A stretch of 64,000 nucleotides of DNA from Candidatus Obscuribacter sp. (GCA_016712465.1 JADJQZ010000001.1:4402001-4466000); one strand, 5' to 3'; positions 17,506 through 28,068 are shown, counted from the stretch's first letter. The notes: generated by a model from the sequence alone, not told the origin. Made by a program: numbers and translations.

Positions 17506-18800
17506 ATAAAGCAATCAATGGTTCAAATCGCCTTCTACTGCCAGCAATTCGAGGCATCATGGGAGATTGGACTTACTATTTATGCGTAATACGAATGAGG
17601 GACATTGCTGAGCGAGTCCAGCCAGTTGCTGATATTCATGACACTAAGACTTTATCTGACTGGATTCAACGGCAGTTGCAGGAAGGACACTCGGACCTAA
17701 TTAAGGACTATCTAAAGAGCCAAGACCAAAGGCTCTTTAATGCGCTTGTAATTGGCATTTATGGCGGAGCACCAGAGTGGTGCGAAGTCTCGATCAGTCC
17801 GTCAGGAGAACTAAATAATGAAGAACAGAACGCGGTAAAGGAGCTCAATGGCACTCTCGGATTTCTGCGCCTTCAAGGTACCGAGGAATTGTTTGCAATT
17901 GACGGACAACATCGTGTTGTGGGGATAAAGAAAGCGTTAGAAGAAGCTAAATATGCACAAAAACTCGGGCAGGAAGAAGTAGCGGCATTATTTGTTGCGC
18001 ACACAAGGACAAAAGAAGGAATAGAGCGCACGCGCCGATTGTTTACCGTATTGAACCGCCATGCAAAGGCGGTGAGCAACATGGAACTGATAGCCTTAGA
18101 TGATGATGATGTAATTGCTATTGTGACCCGTCGATTGACAGATAGGTATGCGTTGTTTAAAGACAAACTTTATCTGAAGAAGGGAAAGAACATACCGTCG
18201 TCTGATGAGACGAGTGTTACAAGCATCATTGCCCTGTACGACGCATTGAACGAATACTTCAAAAAGGCAAAGGTCGAGATAAAGAAGCCAAAGCCAGAAG
18301 TACTCACGTGGAACTCATTTATAAAGTCTAGACCATCTGACGAGGTCATCGAAGACTATTACCAAGAAGCGGTAGCGGTGCTTGACGCGCTCGTGAAAAA
18401 CTTTCCGCCATTGGCAGAAGTAGCAAATGCCAAAGCACGGGTTAACCTGAAAAAGTATAGGAGTTCCAAAGGCGGTAATCTGCTATTTAGACCGATTGGT
18501 TTTCAAATCGCGCTGCGAGCAATACGCTTGCTTACCGACAACGGGCACTCAGTAGAAGAAGCGGCTGAACGTTTATCAAAAATGCCATGGGAATTGAACA
18601 GCGAGCCCTGGAGCGGTCTTCTCTGGAACGCGACTGGTGGAAGGATAATCACCCAAAAGGAACATCAAAAGGCCGCTCTGAAAGTGATCGCATATGGCAC
18701 AGGATTAGACCTAAAGACAGTCAACTCCAGTAAAGTAGCTTTGGAAAAAGAGCTTCGCAATCTAGAAGTAGAAGTAAAGCTGAAGAGGTATGTGCATTAA
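17499..18800 (+). CDS. DGQHR-motif protein (DndB-like, phosphorothioation-associated)
   Basis: 433 residues with the diagnostic FAIDGQHRVVGI at about residue 133 and the family's N-terminal block RGIMGDWTYYLCVIRMRDIAERV at about 18-40. Members are DndB, the repressor/modulator of dnd operons, and PT-associated DGQHR proteins; in SspE the same motif is used with an NTPase activity stimulated by PT-modified DNA. ATG 17499 overlaps the GIY-YIG gene; the later ATG at 17559 would cut off conserved residues, so the upstream start is preferred. There is no HNH domain at the C-terminus, so this is not a complete SspE. It converges with sspH. It may regulate the cluster or sense PT for the GIY-YIG nuclease. 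Confidence 0.85.
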   Translation: MLNKAINGSNRLLLPAIRGIMGDWTYYLCVIRMRDIAERVQPVADIHDTKTLSDWIQRQLQEGHSDLIKDYLKSQDQRLFNALVIGIYGGAPEWCEVSISPSGELNNEEQNAVKELNGTLGFLRLQGTEELFAIDGQHRVVGIKKALEEAKYAQKLGQEEVAALFVAHTRTKEGIERTRRLFTVLNRHAKAVSNMELIALDDDDVIAIVTRRLTDRYALFKDKLYLKKGKNIPSSDETSVTSIIALYDALNEYFKKAKVEIKKPKPEVLTWNSFIKSRPSDEVIEDYYQEAVAVLDALVKNFPPLAEVANAKARVNLKKYRSSKGGNLLFRPIGFQIALRAIRLLTDNGHSVEEAAERLSKMPWELNSEPWSGLLWNATGGRIITQKEHQKAALKVIAYGTGLDLKTVNSSKVALEKELRNLEVEVKLKRYVH

Positions 18801-18865
18801 GCTGCACCGTGGACTTAACTGGATGAGACGAGTGTCCCGACTAATATGTCCTGAAATAATTCTTT

Positions 18866-21800
18866 CTACTGCCTTCTCCGAGTCGCTATTCCCTCACTAA
18901 TCAATTCAACTAACGAAAGAGTTTCATCTTCGAGCAAGAACGGCACCTGCGCAAAGATCAAATCGCTCTCTCCCATTAGCCTGGCCGCCAAGTGCCCCTT
19001 TCCAAGAAGTCGCTCCGCGCCCTTCGTTCCCAACGAAATCTCCGAAGTCCCCACGCTCTCAACCCGCAATACCAAGCGATTGCCCAAATTGTCCCGAAGT
19101 TGCACAGGCAAAACATTCGCGTCAGGTCTTTGGGCCGCAAATATGAGGTAGATACCGGCAGCTCTGGCTTTTACACCAAGCCGCTGAACAGCAGCGGAGA
19201 CAGCGGTCTTATAGTCATCAACAAGCATCCACTCGGCAAACTCATCATGAACCAAAAACAGAGCCGGTAAGCGCTCAGCAGCAGCAACTCTAGAGTTAAA
19301 ACCAGCAAGATCCTTGACTTTGTTTTGCCTGAACAACAAATACCGGCGATCCATTTCGGCGATCAGATACTCCAGGACCTCCGTCGCCACAGTCTGCTCT
19401 ATTATTATGCCTCTAACAAGATTAGGTAGGCTCTCGAGCTGAGCGTAATCAACACCGGCTTTAGGGTCAATCAAGTAAACATGTGCTAGGGTGGAATCAT
19501 TCGTGGCGCAGATATCCAAAAGAAGGTTCTGGAGAAGGACAGACTTACCGCTGCCAGTAGCCCCAGCAATCAAGGTATGAGGCGCATGTTGCTGCTGCCC
19601 CTCAAACTCGCTGCCGAGATTGAGATACAAAATCTCTCCATCAGCCTCCTTAACACCAACAACAAAGCTAAGGTTCAAGCCGCTGCTACACCGGTTCAAG
19701 CGACGACGACTCCAAATACTACGAAGAGAAACCATCTCACGCCGGGGGCGAGCAATGGAAACCAGAATCTCTCCAGGCTGCCCTGAAACATTTATGACAT
19801 TTAGACCATGTGTAGTGAGCAGCCTTGATGCTCTTTTCTCAATATCATCGACTCCAAGACGATCCGACCCCTTTAGTCTAATCAACGCAGCATTTGGCGT
19901 AAGCCTCTGCCCGAGAACCTTACACTGCAAATCGTAGCTTCTAAGAGCAGCACTGAGACGCGAAACGACCTCATTTAGCCAGCCCTCATCAACAGACTCT
20001 GGAACAGAATCTGTTGCAGCGGCCAGCCACGCCGAAAGACAAGGCTCAACCGCTCCGGCACCCGCTAAGGTCTGGATGCCATATTCAAGTTGAGAAACCG
20101 TCTCACGCCTTGGCACATCTACTATAGAATCTGCAGACCTAGCTGCTAAGGCCATGCTATCTAACTCAGGAACTTCAGCGTCCGGTGAGACATTCCACTC
20201 CTCATCTTCCTCTAGATCGTCAATTTCAGAAGCCGTATCAAGAAATAGAGGAGCAGAACTAGGCGAAATATCTCCATCAAACGTCCAATTAACTCGTGCA
20301 GCAGGAAGCGTCGCGGAAGGAACCAAAGGCGCCGAACCGAGAGCGCGCCTAACGTCGAGAACACTTCGCCCACTGTGATAGGCTAGAACGAGCTGCCTTA
20401 CTTCTTCCCGCCCATAAACTTCTTGAAAGCAGCCAGCAGCTTTGGCGATGGACTCACGCTCGCTATCAACGCGACTATCACTGGGACCTGAGACGAACAC
20501 ATGAGAATATCCGCGGATCTCAATCGGAATCAATCCGCTTCTCAATTCACTTCGAAATTTCTCAATTTTGATATCCTGAGTTGGTGAAACATCCAGCCCA
20601 GTCAAAAGAAGGTCGCCAAAACGAGAAAGCCAAAGGTCCCGATCTAACCGGCCCGGAGTAAGAAACAACGCGCTGTAAATTCTGTCCACGGTTTCTCTCA
20701 ACTGTTTCTGAGAATTTCGCCGCGCATCAGCCAAAGAGGAAGCATCAACATACTTTGACTCTGATATGGCAATCGTCAATCCAGGACAATCCGTTGAGAA
20801 CTGTGGAACCAAAACCATAATATCGGCAATGCGTCCCTCCTTTTGACCGAGCCAATTGGCATAGTCATCCAAGAAATACCAACCCTGCGGCGCATCAGAA
20901 ACAAGTTCCGCTCGCAGTAGAAACTTGCTCAAACACACACCGATGAGTTCGCTGGCGAAAACACCGTTCTTGGCTGCACGCAAAACTATATCACCCGAGA
21001 GCTCATTAGCTTCTGCGATAAACCGTTCTGCTAAGGCCACCAACTCACTGTCAGACAACCCAAGATTCAAACTCAATAACCGGCGCTTCACCAGTACGCG
21101 AAGTATGGAAGTAGAAGAAGTCGACGAGACAATCAAACTTGGTTTACCAGCTCTATTCTGCTGATACTTAATTACTCTGATATTCTGATTACTTAACTGC
21201 CTTCGCTCCAGCAAGTCATCCACGTTTGCGACCCACTCGCCCAATTCGTGAACATCCTTGATGATCTGCTGAGTTACATCGTTCTGAAATGAAATATGCC
21301 GGGACGGAAGCATCAAGACTTCCGGCGAGCTATTCTTGCCATCTAGCACTGAGTACACAGACTGCAAATAACTTCTGCCGATGCGCGGCTGGCAAGGACA
21401 GACAAGATAAACAGTCGATTTAAGATCGTCTCGAACTGAAGGTTTACGATAAGACCACCGAGCAGGAACATGCTCAAGCAAGTCTGGTTCAACATCCACA
21501 AGTTGAGCCGGTTCCCAGTCCTCTCTAGCAAGGCGCGAAACAGCGTCTTGAAGGAACACAATATCAGTAAATTTACTGGCTCCTTCCTCCGCTGTTGGAA
21601 TCGGTTCCGTTCTCACACCAAGTCGAAGCCTAGCAATGAAATCCTTACTGAGCTCGCTCTGAATCAGTGCTTCGGGGTTTGAATCAGAAGTCTCCAACAA
21701 CTGTTGATAGAGAACAGCTAATGCTGAAGGATCACTGTGCCTCAATATCACTTGACAGCGAGCATCATCCTCAGAATCTAACACACCAGCAAGATGGGAC

Positions 21801-24250
21801 ACGACGGCCTGCGGTAATCTGATTGAATCACAATTGTAAAGCGCCAAGCTCAAGTTTGTCTTCTCATGAGGTACCAACTCAAGATAACGCTGCACAAGAG
21901 CACCAATTAGTTCAGCAGAAGCACGAGGATCGTCGTTGAACGAGGCGGTGCTTTTGTCTCTTACAGGGCGCTCCATTAAGCTGTAATCGTTAAGTGTCGT
22001 AGAGACGGTGAGTAACTCTGGCATCTTGCCCTTGTGGCCAATACACACCTCGGGATAGTAAGGATGCATCAACTCATCTCGCAGATCTGAGAAGAACACC
22101 CTTGAATCACCAAAGTCGACAGATTCCGACTCTAAGATATGTCGGATCAACCCTGCGACCTGCCTAGCCTTAACCGCTATGGCGGCAAGACGCAGCGGAT
22201 TCCAAGGCGTGACTATAGAAGCGGTTGCGCCACCAAGAACTTCCGCACAACCTACACCCAACACCGGCTCGACAAGTTTCTCGCGATTCGTGTCACCAGG
22301 CGCATTAGATAGAAGGCAATCAAGAAGCGCTGCATACTTCTCAGCCTGCCAGATTAGACTAGGACTGGAAATTCCCGCTCCAGTCACAAAATCCCGAATT
22401 GCCTGGTCATAAGCTGCCGAGAAATCGTCAAAACATTCCCTAATTCTGTCAGCCCCCTCAATCAAAAGCCTCTTAGCCGATATAGCCTCCTTAACTTCGA
22501 TTTTGAAGCTCCGGCTAATGTCTTGTGAACTATCAGCCCTACCAACTAAAGTGCCCTTATCCTGACCAAAAGCAGCCGCCAAACTTGTAACGTCAGAGAG
22601 CTCCAAGCCTTGAAGTCTTCCCTTTCTGCTAGCTAGTTCACGATGAACAGCCATTTTCCTTAGCGTGCCGCCTTTAAACAACCGCAATAAATCTCTACGC
22701 AGTTCCATTCCTACAGCTACGGGGCTGCACCGCCATATCAATTGAGTCTGCACCGCAGAAGCTCGCCTATCGAGAGGTCGAAGTTCTATGAAGAACTTTA
22801 ATTCAGTAGCGGCTTTAGAGTGAGAGGTATTCCTGTCCTTCTTCCCTACTTTCTTTTTGTTCTTTGACCGTTCCTGTTGCTCCTTTAAGAACTCCGGAAA
22901 CTCGAATAAATAACCAGAATCCCACGTGACTCGGGGTCCAAGCAAGGCAGGAAGCCCTCTATACCTGGTCGAAAAATAACAACCAACATCACTATTCAGT
23001 TCTTTCCACTTGCTCTTCTGTTTTCCACGATTTGTTCTGATATGCAGCTCACATCCCGATTGAACTGGCTCTAGCTGGTCTCTAAGCCTCTCGATGGCCT
23101 GAATCAGACCTGTCAAAAAATCTGTACACTCGATCGGATGGCCGTAAACCAAGCGATCCCATTTTGATCTCAGAGACTTGTCAAATTCGAGCTCATTCCT
23201 GTACTTCTCGTAAAACTCTAAATCCTCATCGGATGCTTCCTTTGATTTTCTACCTCTCAAGCTCTCAAGGTACTGCCGATCAGCGGCAGAAAGAGTGTCA
23301 GGATATTCATCCGCAAATACACGAAGCGTATCGTCTACTAAATTTAACTTGCGCGTGTTCAGCCCTGTAAAAAGAAGATTGATACTATCAACTTCCCACT
23401 CGCATTCAGCCAGCTCCCGGGACTGATTGGTCCAGCCAGGTTCACTGTTAATGAACGCATCAATCAATTGATGGCGTTCCGGAGGAATAGAATCCTTGAT
23501 AGATTCGAAAATAGACTGCAAATCGGAAGAATCTATTGTTTTGCGGGAAGGAGTCTCCTTGCAGAGCAAACATCGCCGCTTGCTGTCAGCTTGCTCATAA
23601 AGTGCCTGCCATTTACTTACTTGTCCTCTAAATTTCTCCTGCAAACTATCAAAATACCCAGAGTCTCTTGGCAGCTTGAGTACTGGCAAAGCCCAACCGA
23701 GGGCTACTACCAATGGAGCTCCATCGGCAAGAATCTTATGTCTAGTCAATGCCACATACTCAGCAAAGCTATCCAGACTAGGTTCCAAGGCTCGCTGGCA
23801 AGCAACGAGAGCCTTGCCCCAATGCTTCTGAATCTCAGGGGTTAAACCCAGATCAGCCGAAGCAATATCCACCCACAGTTGGCTTTGCGAGCGTATCTCC
23901 GTAGCACCAATCCTTACAATACTGCTCAGTGACTCAGACTGATCATCATTTGTATTTGCAAGAATTAGAATTGGCTTGCTACATTCCGCATGCCGAAAAT
24001 GAGTCGTCTTTTCATCCGTGACTATGCTTTCAGGTAAGGACTCGCCGTCTACAAGAGCCCGCGGAATCTTAACCTCGCAGGCATCGCCTAAAGACGAATC
24101 CGCCAAGATTACACGACAGATAGCAGCTACTTGCGCTCCAGTTAATCTATCGAGTAAGAACCTCGCGATTCCATCATCAGAAGCATCGCGAGCAACAAAG
24201 TCTCGGATGCTATCCGCTGCAACCTTGGCTATCAATTCATGCGCTCGCAT
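18866..24250 (-). CDS. sspH: SspH/DptH-like FtsK-HerA family restriction ATPase
   Basis: About 1,794 residues from ATG 24250, which follows CGGAG at a normal distance; an upstream ATG at 24328 would overlap sspG by 92 bases and is less likely. The last 250 residues are a FtsK/HerA-type motor: Walker A GATGSGKS, Walker B LFLVHDEFAEW, AAQRPDANVLP and GNRLVLRV. A CLLC zinc-type pair stands near residue 240; the long middle is not recognisable. Size and order match DptH of PT-dependent restriction (DptFGH) and SspH. The protein is thought to translocate on DNA and, with F and G, damage DNA lacking phosphorothioate. Last gene of the minus-strand operon. Confidence 0.88.
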   Translation of the reverse strand: MRAHELIAKVAADSIRDFVARDASDDGIARFLLDRLTGAQVAAICRVILADSSLGDACEVKIPRALVDGESLPESIVTDEKTTHFRHAECSKPILILANTNDDQSESLSSIVRIGATEIRSQSQLWVDIASADLGLTPEIQKHWGKALVACQRALEPSLDSFAEYVALTRHKILADGAPLVVALGWALPVLKLPRDSGYFDSLQEKFRGQVSKWQALYEQADSKRRCLLCKETPSRKTIDSSDLQSIFESIKDSIPPERHQLIDAFINSEPGWTNQSRELAECEWEVDSINLLFTGLNTRKLNLVDDTLRVFADEYPDTLSAADRQYLESLRGRKSKEASDEDLEFYEKYRNELEFDKSLRSKWDRLVYGHPIECTDFLTGLIQAIERLRDQLEPVQSGCELHIRTNRGKQKSKWKELNSDVGCYFSTRYRGLPALLGPRVTWDSGYLFEFPEFLKEQQERSKNKKKVGKKDRNTSHSKAATELKFFIELRPLDRRASAVQTQLIWRCSPVAVGMELRRDLLRLFKGGTLRKMAVHRELASRKGRLQGLELSDVTSLAAAFGQDKGTLVGRADSSQDISRSFKIEVKEAISAKRLLIEGADRIRECFDDFSAAYDQAIRDFVTGAGISSPSLIWQAEKYAALLDCLLSNAPGDTNREKLVEPVLGVGCAEVLGGATASIVTPWNPLRLAAIAVKARQVAGLIRHILESESVDFGDSRVFFSDLRDELMHPYYPEVCIGHKGKMPELLTVSTTLNDYSLMERPVRDKSTASFNDDPRASAELIGALVQRYLELVPHEKTNLSLALYNCDSIRLPQAVVSHLAGVLDSEDDARCQVILRHSDPSALAVLYQQLLETSDSNPEALIQSELSKDFIARLRLGVRTEPIPTAEEGASKFTDIVFLQDAVSRLAREDWEPAQLVDVEPDLLEHVPARWSYRKPSVRDDLKSTVYLVCPCQPRIGRSYLQSVYSVLDGKNSSPEVLMLPSRHISFQNDVTQQIIKDVHELGEWVANVDDLLERRQLSNQNIRVIKYQQNRAGKPSLIVSSTSSTSILRVLVKRRLLSLNLGLSDSELVALAERFIAEANELSGDIVLRAAKNGVFASELIGVCLSKFLLRAELVSDAPQGWYFLDDYANWLGQKEGRIADIMVLVPQFSTDCPGLTIAISESKYVDASSLADARRNSQKQLRETVDRIYSALFLTPGRLDRDLWLSRFGDLLLTGLDVSPTQDIKIEKFRSELRSGLIPIEIRGYSHVFVSGPSDSRVDSERESIAKAAGCFQEVYGREEVRQLVLAYHSGRSVLDVRRALGSAPLVPSATLPAARVNWTFDGDISPSSAPLFLDTASEIDDLEEDEEWNVSPDAEVPELDSMALAARSADSIVDVPRRETVSQLEYGIQTLAGAGAVEPCLSAWLAAATDSVPESVDEGWLNEVVSRLSAALRSYDLQCKVLGQRLTPNAALIRLKGSDRLGVDDIEKRASRLLTTHGLNVINVSGQPGEILVSIARPRREMVSLRSIWSRRRLNRCSSGLNLSFVVGVKEADGEILYLNLGSEFEGQQQHAPHTLIAGATGSGKSVLLQNLLLDICATNDSTLAHVYLIDPKAGVDYAQLESLPNLVRGIIIEQTVATEVLEYLIAEMDRRYLLFRQNKVKDLAGFNSRVAAAERLPALFLVHDEFAEWMLVDDYKTAVSAAVQRLGVKARAAGIYLIFAAQRPDANVLPVQLRDNLGNRLVLRVESVGTSEISLGTKGAERLLGKGHLAARLMGESDLIFAQVPFLLEDETLSLVELISEGIATRRRQ

Positions 24251-25790
24251 CTTCAGGCTCCGAAAAATAGGGATTCTGCACGTAAGCACAGGCATCTGAC
24301 AGTCGCCGCAATAGACCCAGTCGCGCAAGACGCTCCTCTAGTCGCGCCGCATTCTGCGAAAATATCTCCTGATCAGCCCCACCAGAGCTAACAAGAGATT
24401 CAGCCTGTTTGTCACCAATCACAAAACCATACTTCTCATATAGAATCACAAGAAACTCCTGGAACTCCATTCTCCTAGTTACACAAGTAAAGACCAGGGT
24501 CTTCAACAAGTTATCTGTTGGCGCATAACGCGTGCGCCGACTTGCTCTTGCAGAAGCTAGGCCAATCTCTCTGCTCCAAGAAGAATGAAACTTTTTCACA
24601 TGCTGTTTATGTCTACTTAGAACATCATTGAGAACCTGCTCTATTAGCGCATCAGGAGTTGTCAGATTCTCCAGATTTCTCTCCCATTCAAAATACTCTG
24701 AAATAAGCTCTTTTGCCGCAGTCACGGAATCTTGATCAAGCAAGGCTTGTTGCCACTCGGATGATTTAGTGAAGTCAGCAATATAAGCCCGGACGGCCTT
24801 TTCAGAAAGCGCATCGTTGAACTGGTAAGACTCAGCGGATAGTTCTCGCAGAGCAGTCTTCTTCGGTGCCACGATTTCGATTATAAACTTAACTGGTTCT
24901 CCGCAAATCTCCACAGTTGCTCGACGCAAATAATACAAAAGCATGTGGAGCCCGGCCAGAGTCACGAAATGCGGCACTGAATCATAGCCAGGCATTTTAC
25001 AAGCAGCAAGTTGGCTCCAATCTTCAGCAAGTGCCGTGAACTCGGGCAATCGACTGTAAGGCAAATACGCAGAGGCACCGCCTTTTCCTTTCGCATCGTG
25101 CTCTGGCTGTAGTAGAGCCACGAGGCTATTCCATTTTCTTGCACTCGAACCGTTGCTCGATGACTCTAAGAGCCCTAGTTGCGACAGAATTGAAAACACC
25201 TCGCAATTCAAGCCACTGCGACAGACCATTAAATAAAGAAGCTCACCTGTGCGCGCAAAAAAGCGCCGGTCATTACTCGCTTCAGTTCGCCCTACGCGCA
25301 GATCTTCGTACAGACAATCGGGGCCATAAGGAAAGACAAATTTAGAAGACCAGCGCTTGTTACTATCACCCTCGATTGAGCTCGCCTGCAGGAACTTCAC
25401 GACCTCAGCAAACTCTGAAAAAGACCCAAATCGCTTCTTCAAGTAGGAAAAATCGGTATCAACTAGTCCACCAGCAGCCCTAGACATTAGTTCGAACCAC
25501 CTTCGCCAACGATCTTCCTCCGACTTGTACTGCTCCAAGACAGATGGCAAGAAAGGATTGTTGAATAGAATATTACGCAGATGCAATCGCCTGTTTGGCG
25601 TATAGCGCAAGGAGTTGAATGACTCCTCTACAAAAGCTCTCCCGGAAGCATTTTCAGAAGAAGCGACGCCGAGAAACTCAAGGAAGCAAAGCCATGGTGT
25701 CTGCTCATCATATAGACGATGCCCCCAGATGGCCTCATCGACCCAGAAGTCAGAGTCTGACTTAATTCTAGGAAGTCTCTCTGCTAACAA
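24237..25790 (-). CDS. sspG: SspG/DptG-like restriction subunit
   Basis: 517 residues, soluble, with no catalytic motif I can name. It is identified by position between F and H and by size typical of DptG. Its start overlaps the end of sspF by seven bases and its end overlaps sspH by 14 bases, so the three are translationally coupled. Rich in aromatic and acidic residues (LYDEQTPWLCFLEFLG near the N-terminus). DptG/SspG is required together with F and H for restriction; its biochemical role is poorly known. Confidence 0.82.
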   Translation of the reverse strand: MLAERLPRIKSDSDFWVDEAIWGHRLYDEQTPWLCFLEFLGVASSENASGRAFVEESFNSLRYTPNRRLHLRNILFNNPFLPSVLEQYKSEEDRWRRWFELMSRAAGGLVDTDFSYLKKRFGSFSEFAEVVKFLQASSIEGDSNKRWSSKFVFPYGPDCLYEDLRVGRTEASNDRRFFARTGELLYLMVCRSGLNCEVFSILSQLGLLESSSNGSSARKWNSLVALLQPEHDAKGKGGASAYLPYSRLPEFTALAEDWSQLAACKMPGYDSVPHFVTLAGLHMLLYYLRRATVEICGEPVKFIIEIVAPKKTALRELSAESYQFNDALSEKAVRAYIADFTKSSEWQQALLDQDSVTAAKELISEYFEWERNLENLTTPDALIEQVLNDVLSRHKQHVKKFHSSWSREIGLASARASRRTRYAPTDNLLKTLVFTCVTRRMEFQEFLVILYEKYGFVIGDKQAESLVSSGGADQEIFSQNAARLEERLARLGLLRRLSDACAYVQNPYFSEPEDASA

Positions 25791-27640
25791 AATGTCACCT
25801 CAATCTGTCGATCAGAGAGGCTACCCTCACTATTGATTTCGAGAAGCCGAAGATCCATTCGACTCAAGTCCCCGTCATCCGTCTCCGCATCTCTGATTCG
25901 TCGCTCTGATACCTTTCTTAGTATTCTTGCCTTGAATGCTAAGAGGTCTTCGTAACACTCTTGCGAAAAGCTAGTGGGCAAAGCCCCATCGGCCACTCTG
26001 ACTATATACTCAAATCTAGTTAGACTCAGATCCAATGAAGCGAAGGCTGTAATTGGCGCTGCAGACAAGGTAACAATCAATTTCGGAACAGTCCAGCCAG
26101 GATTCATATCAATACTAACTTGCTCTCCTTTCTTCCTTTGAACAGATACCGTCTCTTCAAACACTCTGCAAACCCGTGCTTGCGAGTAATGACCAGAACT
26201 GGCGAGTACAAGCTCCGTGTGATTGCTTGCAAGAAACCCCGTAAACACCCGGTTAAGGCCCTTAACAAGTTTTCCTAAAATCGCCTTACCTACAGGTCGA
26301 CCATCATGAAGTGTCCTGTAGACTGCATCCAAATAATTCCCAGCACTGTGGAAAAGAGTCAATTCCCATAAACCAAGTTCATCAATACGTTCAGGCGGTA
26401 TGACGAAGAAGAGCCGCTGCCTCTGCCTTCGCAGCGAAGCAAGGAAATCCGCGCGCCCCGCTAAATCAACTGCCTCTAAATAGTCTGTTTGCTTAGCAAG
26501 GAACTGTGCATCAGCTCCATACATTGAATCGTCGCTCACCAAACTTGAAAAAAGCTCAAAAAGGTTGGCATCATCACTACCAAAAATCAAAAGGTTATCT
26601 ATTCTATTGGAAGTCTCGCTTCCAATTCCAAACCGATTCAAAGTGCGGAAGACGTCAATGTTATCTCGTCTTCTTTCCGATAAATTCTCACCAAAGATAT
26701 TGCTGTAAATACTACCGAGCGATGCGTTTCCTGAATTGACAACAGTTGCAACCTCCTTACACTTAAGGAGACCGTCAGCAGCCATAGCATGACCTAGCAG
26801 AGCATTTGCAATAAGAATCAACTGCTGCCTTATCGGTAAGTGAATTCCATCCAAATCGCAGAGACGAAGGAGCTCGACAAGACGACTTGAAAGAATGGGC
26901 TCGGAGGACAGCCTGCGACGATTCTCAAATATTGGACAAACCTTTCCTTTCGTCCCCTGGCCTCCGTAGCAACATTCTTCGCATTCGCTCCAACCACTAT
27001 GGTCCAGAACGATGTTCAATATTTCAGGGAAAACATCGGCCGTTTTGAGTCTGCTCAAATTGTAGAGCCTCAGTGGCACTTCCGCACCACTAGAGCAATC
27101 ATCTACAAGAAGATCCTCAACCAACCTCTTAAGTTGCCCAATGTTAGAGTCAACAGGCAAGGAAGAAAACGCATCAATAAGCTGACCGTCATTTCCAGCA
27201 ATCAAAAATAGTTCGTCAGCACAGCCTTCGAAAACCGCTCTACTAAGTCGAAGAATTACCTCTATCTTTTGGTGGTCCTGAAGCTCACTTAAATCCTTCA
27301 CAACGGTCAACAGGCGAGAACCAATCCTCAACGACTGAATCCTTTGTTCCGTTGACCACTCAACCGAAGAACCAGAAAGCTCCTCCCAAACTTTTCGACA
27401 ATAGTAAGTTTTACCATCCCCGGCTGTACCAGTAAGAATTACTGAGTTCGGTCTATCGCTACGAAAATTGCTAACTAGCTCTTCCAAATAATGGGACGGA
27501 AATACGAAAGGCGCTAGACCTTTCTTCCTGTGCATTGACAGCACACGCTCATCGAACTGGCTATCGTTGCGCGGAATCGGCCCATAATGACGCAAAACGT
27601 CAACGAGTTTAGATGACCTGCATTCAATCTCTAGAGACAT
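25784..27640 (-). CDS. sspF: SspF/DptF-like P-loop restriction ATPase
   Basis: Walker A GTAGDGKTYYC lies near residue 70 after the segment FPSHYLEELV, as in DptF. A four-Cys cluster (CEECCYGG then KVCPIF) at about residue 220-240 may bind zinc. The ATG at 27640 is directly behind GGAGAAGG and is preferred over an ATG nine codons upstream (27667). First gene of the minus-strand restriction operon and divergent from sspB, with a 430-bp gap between their starts. It probably acts as the nucleotide-driven part of the complex that attacks unmodified DNA. Confidence 0.86.
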   Translation of the reverse strand: MSLEIECRSSKLVDVLRHYGPIPRNDSQFDERVLSMHRKKGLAPFVFPSHYLEELVSNFRSDRPNSVILTGTAGDGKTYYCRKVWEELSGSSVEWSTEQRIQSLRIGSRLLTVVKDLSELQDHQKIEVILRLSRAVFEGCADELFLIAGNDGQLIDAFSSLPVDSNIGQLKRLVEDLLVDDCSSGAEVPLRLYNLSRLKTADVFPEILNIVLDHSGWSECEECCYGGQGTKGKVCPIFENRRRLSSEPILSSRLVELLRLCDLDGIHLPIRQQLILIANALLGHAMAADGLLKCKEVATVVNSGNASLGSIYSNIFGENLSERRRDNIDVFRTLNRFGIGSETSNRIDNLLIFGSDDANLFELFSSLVSDDSMYGADAQFLAKQTDYLEAVDLAGRADFLASLRRQRQRLFFVIPPERIDELGLWELTLFHSAGNYLDAVYRTLHDGRPVGKAILGKLVKGLNRVFTGFLASNHTELVLASSGHYSQARVCRVFEETVSVQRKKGEQVSIDMNPGWTVPKLIVTLSAAPITAFASLDLSLTRFEYIVRVADGALPTSFSQECYEDLLAFKARILRKVSERRIRDAETDDGDLSRMDLRLLEINSEGSLSDRQIEVTFC

Positions 27641-27778
27641 TCCTTCTCCAAGCCAAACCGGAAACAATAATTCTATCTCTGTATCAGGGAAATAATGTGC
27701 AGCAATTCAAAGGACTCAAGATACTAGCGCATGGACCCAGGAATCAACTGACAACCAAAAATGTTGACCAATTCCGTC

Positions 27779-27819
27779 TTGACATTGAAGCCACGAAGAA
27801 CTACCATACCTAGGTATGG
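27779..27819 (+). promoter_or_regulatory. Promoter with overlapping 16-bp palindromic operator for sspBCDA
   Basis: TTGACA at 27779-27784, a 17-base spacer and TACCAT at 27802-27807 make a good sigma-70-type promoter pointing to sspB. The perfect palindrome CCATACCTAGGTATGG at 27804-27819 covers the -10 and probable start, the usual place for a repressor site. The DGQHR protein, or a regulator elsewhere, is a candidate to bind it; this is inference. The rest of the divergent gap (27641-28068) holds no gene I can support. Confidence 0.65.
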
Positions 27820-28068
27820 CTTTGCGCTGTCCGATTTAGTCTGTCCCCAGGAAACCGAATTCCCCTGAAAATCTATTTATTTCACTGAACAAACAGATAC
27901 AGCGCTTGAAACGCCTGGAATTAGCCGTTTCATCGAAGAGATATACATCTGTGCAGCTTCTCAAGCTGCCTTCTGATAACTAATATATTGGTTTCAATCT
28001 ATAAACAAGCTCTCAGCGCAATCCCCTCGGAATTGCGAACAGGGACAAGTCTAGCGAGGCATCAGAGC

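Noticed and set aside
17499..18800. Complete SspE effector
   Set aside because: The DGQHR motif is present, but no HNH (DUF1524-type) C-terminal domain is seen, and length is about half of SspE.
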